In this document: positions 1 through 12,960 of the stretch, piece by piece
Layout: each line of letters opens with the position of its first letter
Position numbering within the stretch: position 1 is the stretch's first letter
Assembly: GCA_026874595.1 (NCBI GenBank)
Contig: CM049307.1
Location: 59,282,870-59,346,869 of the forward strand
DNA length: 64,000 nt
Reading direction: 5' to 3'
Source: Sipunculus nudus
Lineage: Eukaryota > Annelida > Sipuncula > Golfingiida > Sipunculidae
The notes under the pieces: model-generated
What the model was told of the DNA's origin: nothing
Database searches by the model: none
The model's input: the letters and a program-made list of their open reading frames with translations, nothing else
Program-made: the position numbers and the translations under genes

Positions 1-740
1 ATTTTTTGGCTACTTTTTAGTTTTATTTATGTTTCAGCTACATTTTGATACTTTTTAATCTTTTTCAGTATCTTTTAATTACTTTTCAGTTACTTTTCAT
101 CATCAGTAATGTAGAATTTAGAGTGTATACAATTTGCTAAGTTAATTGACAGTCTAAAACAACTTTTTGGTAATTTCTGTGTATTTATTAATTTACATTT
201 TAATTCTTTTAAATAACTGTTAGGTTCCTTTTCAGTCATTTTTGGTACTTTTCAGTAACTTTTGGTACTTATCAATGTTCAGCAAGACCTGTTCTGGACA
301 CACATTTTGGTACTCTTCAGTATTTCTGTGATAACTTTTACATAATTTTAAAATGCTCTCTTTATGAATATTCAGTCCTGAGTCCAATAATATTTTATTC
401 ATTGGAGTAACATTACAGTAACTTTTGGTATTTTTCAGTGCCTTTTTGATAACTTTTGGTACTTTTCTTTTTCCTATTTAAATATTCTGGTACAGCAACA
501 CTATAGTACATTTCAGTAATGTTTCAGTAATTTTTTTGGTCCATTAAACGTGACTGCCTTCTATATATATTCTATATCATGTGTGCACCAATAAACTGGT
601 ACTTTTTAGGAATTTTTTGGTACCTTCTGACTTTTTGGTTACTTTACAATACTTCTGAAATATCCGTCAGCTGTATATATTCAGGGTCATGAGTGCAGCA
701 AGACTTCATATTTTCACTGACTTTTCAGTAATTTTTCAGA
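1..740. repeat. Degenerate TTTTGGTACTTTTCAGT minisatellite
   Basis: Variants of the words TTTTGGTAC and TTTTCAGTAAC alternate irregularly through this T-rich stretch, for example near 240-270, 300-320, 420-470 and 590-640. The repeat is too decayed for a fixed period. No coding sequence is visible; the short open frame around 689-901 has no recognisable domain. Confidence 0.55.
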
Positions 741-2334
741 TAGACAGGCTGAAGGCATTGCTGGCAAGTCAGAGCAAGCCAGATGTTTGGGTCTGGTTGG
801 CCTGTAACTGCCTAAAAAACTTTACACATGGCCAGACACCAGGCTGTCCAGGCCCAGATTCATGCAGGTCAACACTGTACACCAGTGATACAGCAAGCTG
901 ATGAGAAAATAATGAGGTGTGGCTAATTGCCAGATGTGCTGGCCCTGGTCTAGGAAGTAACTTTTCACTCACTTTAAATTTGACCTGTTAAATGCTTTCA
1001 TTTTCAGGCAAATTGTTGGAAACAGTTTAAATGAATTTATCCATCTCTTTTAATTTAATTTGTTAACAGAAAGTTTTGGATCACTGCTCTTTCCAAATTC
1101 TTCTAAAATTGAAGAACATTCACAGATTGGATCCACATGGATCATGAAGAACACGTGTTATATAAACATGTATATTGGCTATCCAAGCCCTGACCACCAG
1201 CAGACTCATGGTATGAAGATAAGCAATGCAGCCAGTGCCATTGCCCTGGCCCCTCACAAGCCAATTTAACTTTGAACTTGACACCCTCACATTTTGTCTC
1301 CAGTGATTAGTCTTATGTAATCAGCCAGTCCAGCCTTCACATGAATCTGAGGGCCTCACTTGCCATGCTGGATTCTTAAGCCCCATGAGAGAACATTTTA
1401 TTGATACATGGTGAGGCAGCTTGAGTGTCTTGAAACTTGCAAGCTTTTTGCTGAGATCTGGATCAACTACATACGTACACCAGAATTAGTCTATAATGGA
1501 GCCTAGGAAAACATAGAATCTTCAAAACCATTATTATTAGAGGTGCAGTTAGGTTCTTGTCCTTAGTCTCACAGCAGAAAGCAGTGTAGCAAAGTCAGGT
1601 TTTTCATTTAACCAGAAAGTTCCTTGAAGCATACCAACAATTAATTGTAGCCTCAATAGTGTATATAAGCTGGTTAAGTGGGGATAGTCAGATAAGACAG
1701 TGCTAATGATTGTTTTGCTGAATCACACTTGCCTGCATAAATGGACTTGAAGCTGTGATAGCCAGTGGTATTTCTTCTCCATTTACACCAGAGATTACAT
1801 TATTGTAAATGATATCCTTTGATAGGAAGGGAAGGTTCATATAATAAAAACAAACACCTGAATAGCATATCATTACACTAGTTGTAGCATTTAATGAAAT
1901 CATTACTGGCCTTTAAAGTAGAATGTAATTTTATTTTTATTCTGAGACAAGAACCTGTATTTACCATTTAAAATTTAAATAATGGCACAAAATAATAATT
2001 TAGAATAATAAAAATTGATAATTTCATACTTATTCCAACTTACAATAGTATGCATCTTATCTTATAAAGAGAATTTGATTTTTTGTGTAGCTTCATTTGC
2101 TTTAAAAGGTAGAAATAAAGAGTTCAAATCTGGCACGGAATGGCTCCTATTTTTTTTTCAGGATTAATGGGAATTCTCATTTTTCCCAGGTTTGCATTTC
2201 AAAACTGTATTCCAGTTTCTCCCTGGAAAAATGAAAATTCTAAAGTTGTACAAATAAATTTCTGTCAACATGAAACTAGGTCCAGAGTTGATTAATAAAC
2301 CATGATTTACATCTGTGCCTTTGGCTTAATAGCA
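741..2334. other. Gene-free, nothing recognised
   Basis: AT-rich unique-looking sequence. The open frames at 769-972, 1060-1269 and 1703-1903 show no family motif and no convincing pair of splice sites. Confidence 0.5.
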
Positions 2335-2690
2335 GTACATATCACTAAGATTCACTCCTGGTAACTCTTGGTCACTACCTGTCAATCACCCACCAACAAG
2401 GATGACTGGTGGTCAAAGTCATTATCACTTCCATCAAGCAAGTGTCCGGTGGAGTAACTATGTTCACTCAGCATCACTGCCAGTCACTCCTGGTCACTCA
2501 TCAAATTATCAATTAGTCACAACCCATCAACTGATCCCCAGGGCTGCTCAACTATCACTGCTGGTCACACAGTGATAGTCTGTGAACAGTTTAGTCACTC
2601 CCCATCACTGCTAATTACCTGTTGCGTGGCAGTGACCAGGAGTGATGGAAACGGTCACAGACCTTCACTTTGTGATAGCCAGGTTCTCAT
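2335..2690. repeat. GTCACT-rich stretch with a 15-bp inverted repeat
   Basis: GTCAC/TCACT words are strongly enriched. A perfect 15-bp inverted repeat, TCACTCCTGGTCACT at 2484-2498 and its reverse complement at 2631-2645, could form a stem with a loop of about 130 bases. Shorter variants of the same word lie near 2350-2375. No coding sequence is seen. Confidence 0.5.
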
Positions 2691-3043
2691 AGTGATACTT
2701 GTCAGAAATCCATTATGTCTGCCAGTTAGCCACCTTAGAAATTCTTTCTTCAGTGCAGTTTCAGTAATTTATCTTTAAGGTTTGGTCCGATTTAGAGAAT
2801 GTTTGTTGTCTGATTTCAGACTTGTCAGAAGTCCAATATAGCCACCAGGCAACCATCTTTTAATTCCTTTTGATCATATTATCTCAAGAACAGTCAAAGT
2901 GAATGCAGTTGGATGTATATTTATGTAATCTTGTAAAGGATTGGGTCAAATATTTCTGAATAAATATTACCATCATTTATAAAAGTGCAGTACAGTTGGC
3001 TTGTATTGAATAAAAATTCATACAGAAGAACCTGTTTCTCAAT
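2691..3043. other. Gene-free spacer, nothing recognised
   Basis: AT-rich sequence with no tandem structure or coding signal. Confidence 0.45.
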
Positions 3044-4157
3044 AATTGTATCCGCCAAAACAGAGTTTTTCGGATACTATGTTTTCAGCTGCACGCCGCC
3101 GCTTCCGCCGCGTAGGTGTCCGGAGAACTCCTCCATAACCACTGGGCGGAATTTTATTAATTCCGGGATTACGTTCAGGTCACATGTGAACTGATGCGCC
3201 CCGATTTTGTTTTGACCTCTGACCTTTCCTCTGCCCTCTGCGTCAGTTTGTGGGTCTGTTTCCACACATAAACCCACATATCTTGGGAACCGTTTGACCG
3301 ATCAGGAAAATTTTTTTGCACAAATGTAGCCCTTGGACAGCTTTATAACATTCACAAAAAATGGTGGCGCCACCTGCAACCATGTTTGCACAGTGTCCAT
3401 CTGTTTGTCTGCCTTGGGTTAAAATCACTCATATCTCTGCAGTGGTTAGACTAATTCACCTAAAATTCAGAATGCGTATACATCCTGGACAGCTTTTCTG
3501 ATTTTATGACAGGTGGCGCCACCTACATAAACTTTACGCTGCAGACATCCAAGCTCATATCTCGGGAACCTTTTGACTGATTGAGCCAAAATTTTGCATG
3601 TGTATAGATCTCACATAGCTCTGCATCATATGCAAAACTGGTGGCGCCACCTGCAGCCATTTTTGCACAGCTCCCGTCTATTTGTCTGCCATGGGATAAA
3701 ATCACTCATATTTCTGCAGTGGTTTGACATATCTGCCTAAAATTTTGCAGGTTTATACATCCCCGACAGCTCTCTTGATTTTATGACAGGTGGCGCCACC
3801 TACATTCTACATTTATGCAGCAGATATTCAAGCTCATATCTTGGGAACCATTTGACCGATTGGGCCAAAGTTTTGCATGTGTATAGTTCTCACATAGCTC
3901 TTTATCATACGCAAAACTGATGGTGCCACCTGCAGCCATTTTTGCACAGCGTCCATCTGTTTGTCTGCCAAGGGCAAAAATCACTCATATACATGTTGTG
4001 GTTTGACAGCTTTCTGGATTTTGTGGTAGGTGGCGCAACCTACATACACAATTGGGCTGCAGACATCCATGCTAATAAGCAACACTTCACTCTATTTCCC
4101 CTTGCCACTCAATCCATGCTTCACTTCACCCGTTCCACTCTGATTTAGGGATTCTAG
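3044..4157 (+). mobile_element. Palindrome-bearing modular repeat element, copy 1
   Basis: The left end is a hairpin at 3048-3077 (GTATCCG pairing with CGGATAC), followed by a CCG-rich block at 3092-3113. The core is a dimeric tandem repeat of about 277 bp in which GGTGGCGCCACC recurs at 3363, 3512, 3640 and 3789, with decayed copies at 3919 and 4029. The palindrome is followed alternately by TGCA-CCATTTTTGCAC and by TACAT. The right end is CTAG|TT at 4154-4157. A second copy at 16110-16952 matches the core and the right-end sequence, but this copy lacks the terminal hairpin seen there. No protein is encoded. The layout resembles the tandem-repeat-containing, Helitron-like elements described in bivalves; that assignment is inferred. 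Confidence 0.65.
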
Positions 4158-4199
4158 TTCTTGCATGTATTTCCTTGATTTTTGCTATATATTTTGATC

Positions 4200-4474
4200 T
4201 TGTATTTGCCCTTTGTGGAGTTCCTTTTGAGACTGACAGGTTTCAAGCAAGCTGTTGGAATAGTTCCTGATAGCTTAACAATCATGCATTTTCCTCAGAC
4301 CATCAATTCACTGTGTTTTAACCAGACATAGGTGATATATATTTCTGTTGTCATAGAAAATTTTCAACAAATTGGCAAATTGGTTCTTCAAAATTTGACT
4401 GGAAGATGTGAATCTCAGTCCATGATGTCAAAGGTCATGCTTGGCAGCTGAGCGTCATGACCCTAGGTCACTTG
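4200..4474 (+). mobile_element. Isolated 3' end of the modular family ending GACCCATGGGTC-CTTG
   Basis: CAGCTGAGCGTCATGACC starts at 4445 and runs into an imperfect hairpin (GACC-CTA-GGTC, 4459-4469), then CTTG|TT at 4471-4476. The same end occurs at 31145-31175 and 61834-61864, and inverted at 36029 and 40068. No matching 5' end lies upstream, so this copy is truncated; the left limit is approximate. Confidence 0.5.
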
Positions 4475-4739
4475 TTTAAAATTCTTACTACTGTTATAGT
4501 ACTCTGTCTTTTTTTCACTCAGCACCATGTCTTATATCTGATATGATTTGATATCACCCACAAGGCAAATTTTTGTATTGTTATGAAATAATTCTTGTAT
4601 CTTGTATTTTATTATTTAAAGGGATTGTCTATGATAAAAACACAAAAAAAAACTGATGTTCAGGCAAAATGGGTAATTTACTGTTGTGAAAATTACAGTA
4701 TTCCTGAAAGTATTTGGTGACAGAGCAAAGCTATTGCAC

Positions 4740-4975
4740 ATTACCTTACACCACTTTGGACCTTTCTGGCATAATGGTTAGGGTGCTGGACTTGTTCCTG
4801 CAAGGTTGTGGGTCTAATTCCTGATCAGATCGCCTTCCACGCTAAGAATCCAGGCCAAATTCTTAACCACAAGGGTGTGCTCTCTTCACCAAGGAGTTAA
4901 AATGTACTGGTCAAACATGGGTGCCAAGCAAAATATGGAATGAAAAACCCTGTAGCCCCTTTTATGGCTGCATGG
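4740..4975 (+). repeat. tRNA-derived SINE, copy 1
   Basis: The left part reads like a decayed tRNA gene. An A-box-like CTGGCATAATGG lies at 4766-4777, then GGTTAGGGTGCTGGACTTG, then a B-box-like GGGTCTAATTCC at 4810-4821. The position of the anticodon loop suggests a tRNA-Thr(UGU)-like source, which is tentative. The body downstream (CTAAGAATCC-GGCCAAATTCTTAACCAC, about 4842-4895) is shared with a second copy at 13735-13915. RNA polymerase III would transcribe an intact copy. I found no target-site duplication, so both ends are approximate. Confidence 0.55.
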
Positions 4976-7900
4976 TTTGTCTCATTGTATGATCCCAAGG
5001 GAGCCCGAGGAAAGCTACAAGAATGAAGGTCCCAAAGGACCAGGAAGATATTTAAGTTGGACTCTCAGTGAAGTCAGACACTTCAACTATAAAGTTGTTC
5101 CCTTTACCTTTATTGTCCTTCAAACTGAGAATATTCTTTGTAAATATCCAGTTTTTAATCATAAATGAAAATGAAAGGATCAGATCAGAACAGTTGATAC
5201 AAGCATGATACCTACTAGACCGTACTATTGACACAATGTAATATTTATGATTATTATTGTCAACTAGCAGAATACCCATAATTTCAACATGCGACCTCTA
5301 ATGTCTGAGTTTTAGTGTAATGGCAGCTCCCTTCAGCGGTTTGAAGAAAACCAGGAGAAATAAACTTATCAGTGTTCAATATGGGCATGGGGTGTGACAC
5401 AAGAGCACTCTGAGGACAATGTCGAGGCCAGATCGTATAATCTACTGAGTGTTTGGAGGAGATATGTGCTGGCAAAGTTTAAAGCAGAATAATACTTTGT
5501 TTTAGACCATGCCCAAATCCTCATATTATAGTAGGATACAATTTCATAATTAGTTTACCATTGATGTATGTATTCTGCGGGTGGATTGATCATTGTTAGT
5601 GAGTGAAGGGTCAGCTTTGAGTGAAAAGTGTCACCAAATACAGAATAAATGAAGGTATAGTCAGTGCAAGTATTGGTCAAGTGATTTTACAGTATTGGAC
5701 CAATGAGAGTTATAATATTTATCCAGTATGGTTCTCATGGAGTATTGTTTGCTGGCTTGTTATCTGCATTTCCAAACTTGAGAGGATGTACTCGACTCTG
5801 GACACCAGGATGGTTGACTCTTGCCATGGTCTCCATCCATATGGCAAACAGAAGTTCCTCAGTAGCACATGTAAATATACATTTGGGTCCCTGCTCTCTT
5901 ATCAGTGATATAGGTTGTCAGCAATTAATCATGCACCCTGACAAGTTTGATAAAGGCTGAACACGTGTAAGCCAATTATATTATACACATGTGTGGACAT
6001 ACAATATAGATTTAACCCTGTCAGGTCATGCCAAAGGCAAGGGCTGCTGAGAATCCTGAAATGCAGGAAAGTTTATAATACCTGTAGGCAGGATTTCACA
6101 GAACTGCTGGAAATACTACTAAACCAAAGGCAGGATTTAACAAATGCATTGGAAATCCACCTGAAACAGGTAAAATATCACAGTAAACACAAATGCACGG
6201 TGGATTATCTGGTAATTAAACTTGTTTGATGTAACTTATTCATAAAGCTTTATCTCCTTGCATCAAACCTGTCTTTTGTAGCCCGGGCTTTTTCTGTATA
6301 CTTATCACTGGAGCATGGCATCATTTATCATAATTACCTCTGCAATCATTTATAGGTTATTGGGTTATGTGTGGTCATAGTAAAGTTGTTTATATGTTTT
6401 ATTGTGGTTGATTGGGTGTTCTTTTTCAACGAATCAACTTTCTTTATTTTGACGTTATTTTCTTTTTTTTTATGGGTTCCCTTAAATGTCATACCTTTAT
6501 TAAATAAATATATCTTGTGCTGATATATAAAAAGTTGGCCAGTCATAATCATCATAACTAGAAATATGCATTCTCAGGAATACAGGCCTCTGCCATGTGG
6601 ATGTTCCTTATTGTTGAATACTCCACAAACCGTGTTTGAATTTACTCATTGGCCCATATTCCCAGGTTCATTGGTGGATATGCTCCCCTAACAAGTGTTT
6701 GCATTCACTTATTCGGCCCATATTCCCATATTCAATCGGGCATATATGACTGCACGTTTGTTTATATTCCTGGAAGTCCTTAATTCCTGGATCTGGATCA
6801 AGAGAGGGACACACCAAAATCTAATCTATTCATCATTGGTCCATTCATGAGGTGCCCTGATTTCATAGGATTCCATGCATGATTGCAAAAGTTATCTTGT
6901 AAACAAACACAAACAGAAACACAAACACACACACAGACTGGAATGAAAATGTATCCTCCTGACAGAGGGTTGAGAACATGCTAGATAGAAGTTTTCCTTA
7001 TCTGAATAACTTTTCATGCAGGTGTTCAGCTTAACTTTACTTTTAAAGATTAACATGAACTATAAATTATGTGTCTTGATTTTCTTGAAGCAGAAAACAG
7101 TTAAACCACTGTGTAACAACAGACAAATGTTACAAATGCACAGAGTAATGCCCACCCATGATGTACAAAGTATTATTGATAAGAGATAGATTTACAGACT
7201 TGGGGAATAAATTTTATTGTAATTCAGTTAATTGTAAAGACAGTGTTTACATATCAATATATCCAGTGTATTTTAGTGCTATATGATATCATAACAAATG
7301 GAACAACTTTTAGAGGCTGTTCCTGTATCTTCGGCCTTTTTAAAATCCTCTCGTTAAACATTCAAATTACAATTCCCCAGTGTTAATATGGTGTAGATTT
7401 TAAAAGTTTTCCACACCAATGTAACAAGAAACTCTATCCCTCACCTTGCTTAATGTACTGATATAAAAAAAAAATCCTAGTGTGGTGAAACCTATATATG
7501 GCTTAAGCTAATTCACTCTCTGATATGCAAATCTCTGATTCGTGACGGTCACAAGACTTCAGTTTCTTCCTGGTACATGTACACAGTCATAGCACTTAAA
7601 ACCTACATACTTTGTACTTTAAATCAGTTATGTATGAATTAAGTATGTGGTGCTATACTTGATCATACAATATATAGACAAAAATATCAAAGATAAGAAA
7701 TATGATATGCCTAAGGTCAAAGGCTGATATGATTTACTTTTGAATATAGATTGATATAATGATAAAGTGAGTGCAGAGATATCGCTTAAGTAGTCACATA
7801 AAGTCACATGATCTTGTGATAAATTTAACATTTACATATATAGCTTTTTTTTGTAGGGAATAGCTTGAAACAAAGTATTGGCAAAACAGGTCTTAATATT

Positions 7901-9351
7901 TAGAGGATTCATTAAACAATGAAAAAACTTCCTTATAAATGTTAGCTCAATATATATTTATACAAAAGAATAGTATTGCTGCTAGTTTTAAGGCCCGGTC
8001 ACATAAAATATTGCACTTTGCCACGCTGCACTGCAAAAATTGTTGAATACATTCAAATACACAGGACTCTCCACACCAAATTATGCACTATGCAATGCTG
8101 CAAAACACATTTGAAAAAAAAATTCAAGTTTCTCCATTTTGCAGCACTGCAAAAATGCCCAGCGGTTATTTAAGTATAATATTTGTGGCACGTTTGAGGC
8201 ATGCCACAGCACAGTGTTCAGCATGGCCAGGCCTAAAAACTTAGCAGTGGTCAGCACTATTAAGTATATACATAATCACTTCCTTAAAGGTTTAATCTAC
8301 CTCCAATTAGTCAGTCACGTAGGATTTGAGTCATTAGGCTTAATGAGCTATCACACTAGCTGGTGGTTTGGTGTGTCCTCTATCAAGTATTGACCTGACC
8401 TGGGAGGGTTATCATATAGATATGTAGTAGCTGTGCAGAGTTTGAACTCTCATCTCTGTGCACCTACAACTACTAGTAATATCTGAACCACATAAACACA
8501 CCCTGTGTGCAAACAAACACAGGCTATACTTAATACCTTACAAGCCACTACTCCTTCACAATCTTGTGTGCTTTGTGATAACCTTGTTTATTGAACCTCC
8601 CCAAATGTAAGTTTTTATGTTTTATGTAATATTTATTCAAAGTTATGCCTTTGATAATAGAAATAGGACAAAGCACTCATTTAAGGGGTCATATTTTGGC
8701 AATAGTTAGTAGAAGGTATTATTTATGAAATTTTAATTTAATAATGTTTTGTCATTAATGCCAGTCTTAAGTATCAGGAGTTCTAAGTTTTTATTTAAAG
8801 TCTGTTAAAAGATCATTGTTAATTCACTTACAAAAACTACCAATTAAATGTTTTAGTTATGTTTTCCTGTTACATTAAATGTATATGGAGCAGTGCTAGA
8901 ATTTGTTTACTTTACAGAAGACCCCCCCCCCACATTAGTTAGTCATTAAAGGTGTTGCTTCACCCATAATATATGATAAAAATAAATTATGGAAAATGTA
9001 GTGCATATATTTGAAAACTAATTATGCTAATTAAATCCTCCTTTTCCACTTCTCCTTTTATGGAATCATATTGTTAAAGATACTGTCTATTTATTCAGTG
9101 AAAATTCAGACACAAGAAACACAAGCTGTTGAGTTGTTACAGCAACAAATAATGAAAAACAGGTCGTAATGCAATATGACAGTTTTAGCCTTATTAATTA
9201 AAGGTGTAAAATAAGTGTGAGAAAGATAGGAATGAATTTGTATGCATTATATAACAATAAGGGGAAAAATGTTGTAAAGAAATGAAGTTTCAAAGAACAT
9301 TAACTTTATCAGAGAAAACTAATATATTGATATATTTCTGAATGAAAATAT
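4976..9351. other. Long gene-free stretch
   Basis: No gene is recognised. An imperfect 45-bp duplication (GGCAGGATTT start) occurs at about 6088-6175, and an ACAAACAC/CA microsatellite at 6902-6937. The longest open frames (5621-5908 and 5703-5960, plus strand) overlap in two frames and have no recognisable domain. A C11 run lies at about 8921-8931. Confidence 0.5.
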
Positions 9352-9354
9352 TAA

Positions 9355-9693
9355 GGCCAAAACAAATAAAAGGTATGGTTCTCAGGCAAAGCCCACATCA
9401 ATTTTAAACACCGCATCAAACATTTTTATTTTGATTTTCAATAGAAACTAACCAATTTTGAGCTCCAGTTGCTCGAATATTTTATTTTAAGAAGATAAAA
9501 TCATACAATTTTGATAAAATTTCCTTTGTTATGTAGTGATTTTACTTGTTTAGCAAAATAAATTTGTTATTTTCATGCCTTCCCTTATCATATGACATTT
9601 TTATCGAAACATGCAATTAAAAATAAAAAAACGCCCACTCGCATTGATTCCTGAAAAAAAAGTGCCTGAGAACCAAACCTTTTTTTTTTTGCC
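9355..9693 (-). mobile_element. TIR MITE, copy 1 (PIF/Harbinger-like)
   Basis: A 339-bp non-coding element. Its left TIR reads GGCC-A-rich, then AAAGGTATGGTTCTCAGGCA. The right end is the inverted counterpart: GTGCCTGAGAACC, then a T run, then GCC. It is flanked by TAA at 9352-9354 and 9694-9696. Three relatives at 18033, 22614 and 58390 share the TIRs and body. A TIR starting GGC with a TWA target duplication fits PIF/Harbinger (family knowledge). Orientation is the same as the 22614 copy. Confidence 0.8.
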
Positions 9694-9740
9694 TAATAAA
9701 CTGTGCTAGCCCCTAGTATAGACTGATGATTCAGTTTAAT

Positions 9741-10860
9741 AAGGGCCCCACATGAAAATCGGTGCCATATAGTGATCACCGAGTCAGTCTGTCCTTCCTT
9801 CCATCCGTCCTTCCATCCTTCTGTCAGTGACACTTTCTTTCGCGCACGATAACTCAACAACAACATACTGCAGCTATCACAGGGATGAAGGGTTCTATGA
9901 GGGCTCCAGACCTATAGAATTACAGACTTGTCAGAATTCCAATATGGCCGCCACAGCCCAATCACTGATTTTCTTTCGCGCGATAACTCAACAACAATAT
10001 ACTGCAGGTACCCCAAATTCACAGGGATGATTGGTACCTATGAGGGCTCCAGACTTATCGATTTACAGACCTGTTGGAATTCCAATATGGCCGCCACACC
10101 CCGTTTGCTGATTTTCTTTTGCGCGCGATAACTCGACAACAACTTAATGCAGCTTCCCCAAATTCACAGGGATGATTGGTACCTATGAGGGCTCCAGACT
10201 TATTGACTAACAGACCTGTCTGAATTCCAATATGGCCGCCACAGCCCATTCGCTGAATTTCTTTCGCGCATCATAACTCAACAAAAACCTTCTGCAACTT
10301 TCCCAAATTCACAGGGATGATTGGTACCTATAAGGGCTCCAGACTTATTGACTTACAGACCTGTCGGAATTCCAATATGGCCACCACAGCCCATTCGCTG
10401 ATTTTCTTTCTGGCGCGATAATTTGACAACAACTTAATGCAACTTTCCCAAATTCACAGGGATGATTGGTACCTATAAGGGCTCTAGACTCTTTTGAATT
10501 ACAGACCTGTTGGAATTTCAATATGGTAGCCACAGCCCATTCGCTGATTTGTTTTCGCGCGCGATAACTCAACAACAACCTACTGCAACTTTTCCAAATT
10601 CACAGAGATGATTGGTACCTATAAGGGCTCCAGACCTATTGAATTATTGACCTGTTGGAATTACAATATGGCTGCCACAGCCTGATCCCTGATTTTTTTT
10701 TGCATGGGATAACTCAACAACAACCTACAGCAGCTTTCCCAGTTTCACAGGGATCATTTGTGCCTGTGAGGGCTCCAGACCTATTGAATCACAGACTTGC
10801 TCAAAATCAAATATGGCTAACAGACTACATTCGGTGATATTCTATTGCACACATTATTTC
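9741..10860 (+). repeat. Tandem array of a 145-bp unit behind a GTCC-type microsatellite
   Basis: The array opens with an imperfect hairpin (GGTG-CCATATAGTGAT-CACC, about 9761-9780) and a TCCTTCC/ATCCGTCC microsatellite. About seven units of 139-150 bp follow. Each carries TTTCTTTCGCGCGCGATAAC, CACAGGGATGATTGGTACC, AGGGCTCCAGAC and ATTCCAATATGGCCGCCAC. The first unit starts near 9830 and the last decays near 10850. The start resembles the module at 59503 and, inverted, at 46690-46728, so this is probably another modular element. I could not locate its 3' end. Confidence 0.7.
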
Positions 10861-11884
10861 AGACATATCTTCTTTAATATCATTTGATCCAGTAGGATAT
10901 TTTCCCTCATGCATATGGATAAAAACCTGTTTCTGTTTGTCATATTTTTCAAATTTAACTTAATTTTTTCACCCATATGTAAACTAGTCCAGCACTAGCA
11001 GAAACACAGGGCCTTCTGAGGACCATTGCCTGACCACATCTAGTTTGATCTGCCTTTGGATTAAATCTAAACACACAGAAATCCAGAAAAAATACCAGGC
11101 TATGTATTAGTGAATGAGCCACTAACATTAATAAACTAAATCACCCTGGGTGCCACTTGTGGTGTCAGGTGTCATGGTGAATGTCATGGTAACCAGTGAC
11201 TCCATAACAACAAGGCAGATGGTGATCAGGTTATCAGTAAGTATCAGGTCAGATGGGGACAGTGATAATGAGATTATTATATAGATAGTGTGATGACACT
11301 GTGTAGAGACTGGTACCTACAGCCACAGCAGAATAGAGGGGGAGTGGGATTTTTTTTCATGTGTCAATATAGATGCTTAAGATAAGGCCACACAAAAATA
11401 TCTATCGATTTGACACACTTATTCTTTTGTGATAAAGACCAGGTTCTCGGTATCTTTTTCAATGTGTGTTCCTGCTTTCATAACTTAAATGTTTCCTTAA
11501 AGGTATGGGAACTCCAAGAATTGATGCAAATTCTGGTATTTACTCTTCAAACCTGCAAATTTGTATGAACCAGTATTGACCAGTAAATTGAAAAAAAAAT
11601 TTAAATATCACATATCCAAAATTTGACATACCATTAGATGACCCTAATTAAGTTCCCTTGCCAAAACCAAACCTGAATTAAACAAGGCCCTAAGTATACC
11701 CTGAGGCTCCTCTTAAATTTTGATCAGTTTGAAGTGTGTTTAGTTAAACACCTTTTGAGCATATCAATTAAAGATAGACACTGAGAAAAGTGAAAGTTGG
11801 ATATCACTCATCATCAAAACTGTTTTTGAGCTTAAGGCCCTTTTAAAAGTTAGCATTTGTTTAATTAAAATATCCTTTGACCAG
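10861..11884. other. Gene-free, nothing recognised
   Basis: AT-rich sequence with no tandem structure, terminal repeat or coding signal. Confidence 0.45.
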
Positions 11885-12960
11885 ACCAATTTAAACTGGG
11901 CCAACCCAGATTAAAAGTTTGATCTAGGCCAGTCCAGATTACAATCCTATGGTGAAGACTCCAGGATTTAAATCTGGTCTGGACTGATCTTAAAATTGGC
12001 CAGCCGAGATTAGAATATTTGATCTTGGCTAGTCAAGTTTACAATCCTGTGGTGGACTGAGTTTAAACTGGGCCAGCCCAGATCAGAATCCTAATCTAAT
12101 CTTAGGCTAGCTTGATTTTTATCATCTTAAATCAGATAATACAGTCAACATTTGTTTCAGATACACCATTTTCAAGGGCACAAAACATATAACAAACAAG
12201 ATCATTGAAAATATCTTAGTGAGCAGAACAGCTAACATACAAATAAGTTCTAGGTCCAATGTTACAATATGTGCAATTTTTTTAATGGGTGACTGGGGGG
12301 GAAAATCACAGACCAAAGACCCCAACTAACGATAAATGATAAATGACTTTAAATAACAAATTAATTTTTGAATTTACAGGTCTTGGTTCACAAGCTCAAC
12401 ATTGAGTAACATATATATTACTAATTATTGATTAAATTTTGTTTTAGTATGTTAAATTAATTTACATGTTCTGCAGGCTATGTTGGTAGTTTCAGCTGTA
12501 AAATGCCAATGTTTAAAATGATTATTTTATTATTATATTTTTGACATTTCACATAAGAGGTAAAATTACAAAATAAATATGATAGGAGTCCAACCAATGA
12601 CATTTTCATAGAATATGAAATAAATTCATAAAATTGTAATTATTACGGACTTGCAATGTTTTGCAAATTCTTTGAATTGATTTAAGACCAGCTAGGTATA
12701 AATATAGTGTAATTCAAGCCAGCTTAGTAGATGAATAGGATTCTAATCTGGGCTAGCCCAAATCCGGGCTAGCCCAGTTTAAAATCAGTCCACCACAGGA
12801 TTGTAATCTGGACTAGCCCAGATCAAAATTTTAATCTGGGCTGGCCCAGTTTAAAAGTGGTCTGGCCCAGATAAGAATTTTGATCTTGGCTGGTCCAAAT
12901 CAAAATTTGATGAGGGCTGGCCCAGTTTTGAATCGGGGAAGATTCTAATCTGGACCTCAA
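11885..12960. mobile_element. Fold-back element with arms of palindromic CTGGGCTAGCCCAG words
   Basis: Two arms of about 230-240 bp (about 11885-12115 and 12725-12960) are inverted copies of each other, separated by about 600 bp of AT-rich DNA. In the left arm, ACAATCCTGTGGTGGACTGA (from about 12040) is mirrored by CAGTCCACCACAGGATTGT at about 12797-12815. Both arms consist of degenerate subrepeats of about 50 bp built on AATCTGGGCTAGCCCAG, itself largely palindromic. Nothing coding is seen; the minus-strand open frame at 12851-13036 is a by-product of the repeat. Termini and any target duplication could not be fixed. Confidence 0.65.

Noticed and set aside
5621-5960. Overlapping 95- and 85-residue open frames
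   Set aside because: No domain, signal peptide or splice context; two frames open over the same DNA suggests chance.
6088-6175. Possible exon with a repeated heptad-like peptide and a GTAAA end
   Set aside because: It is an imperfect 45-bp duplication with weak splice signals and no known family.
9827-10837. Several 60-77 residue open frames with similar sequences
   Set aside because: They are successive units of the 145-bp tandem repeat read on either strand.
11160-11250. Possible splice donor GTAAGTATC near 11237
   Set aside because: No upstream acceptor with an open frame could be paired with it.
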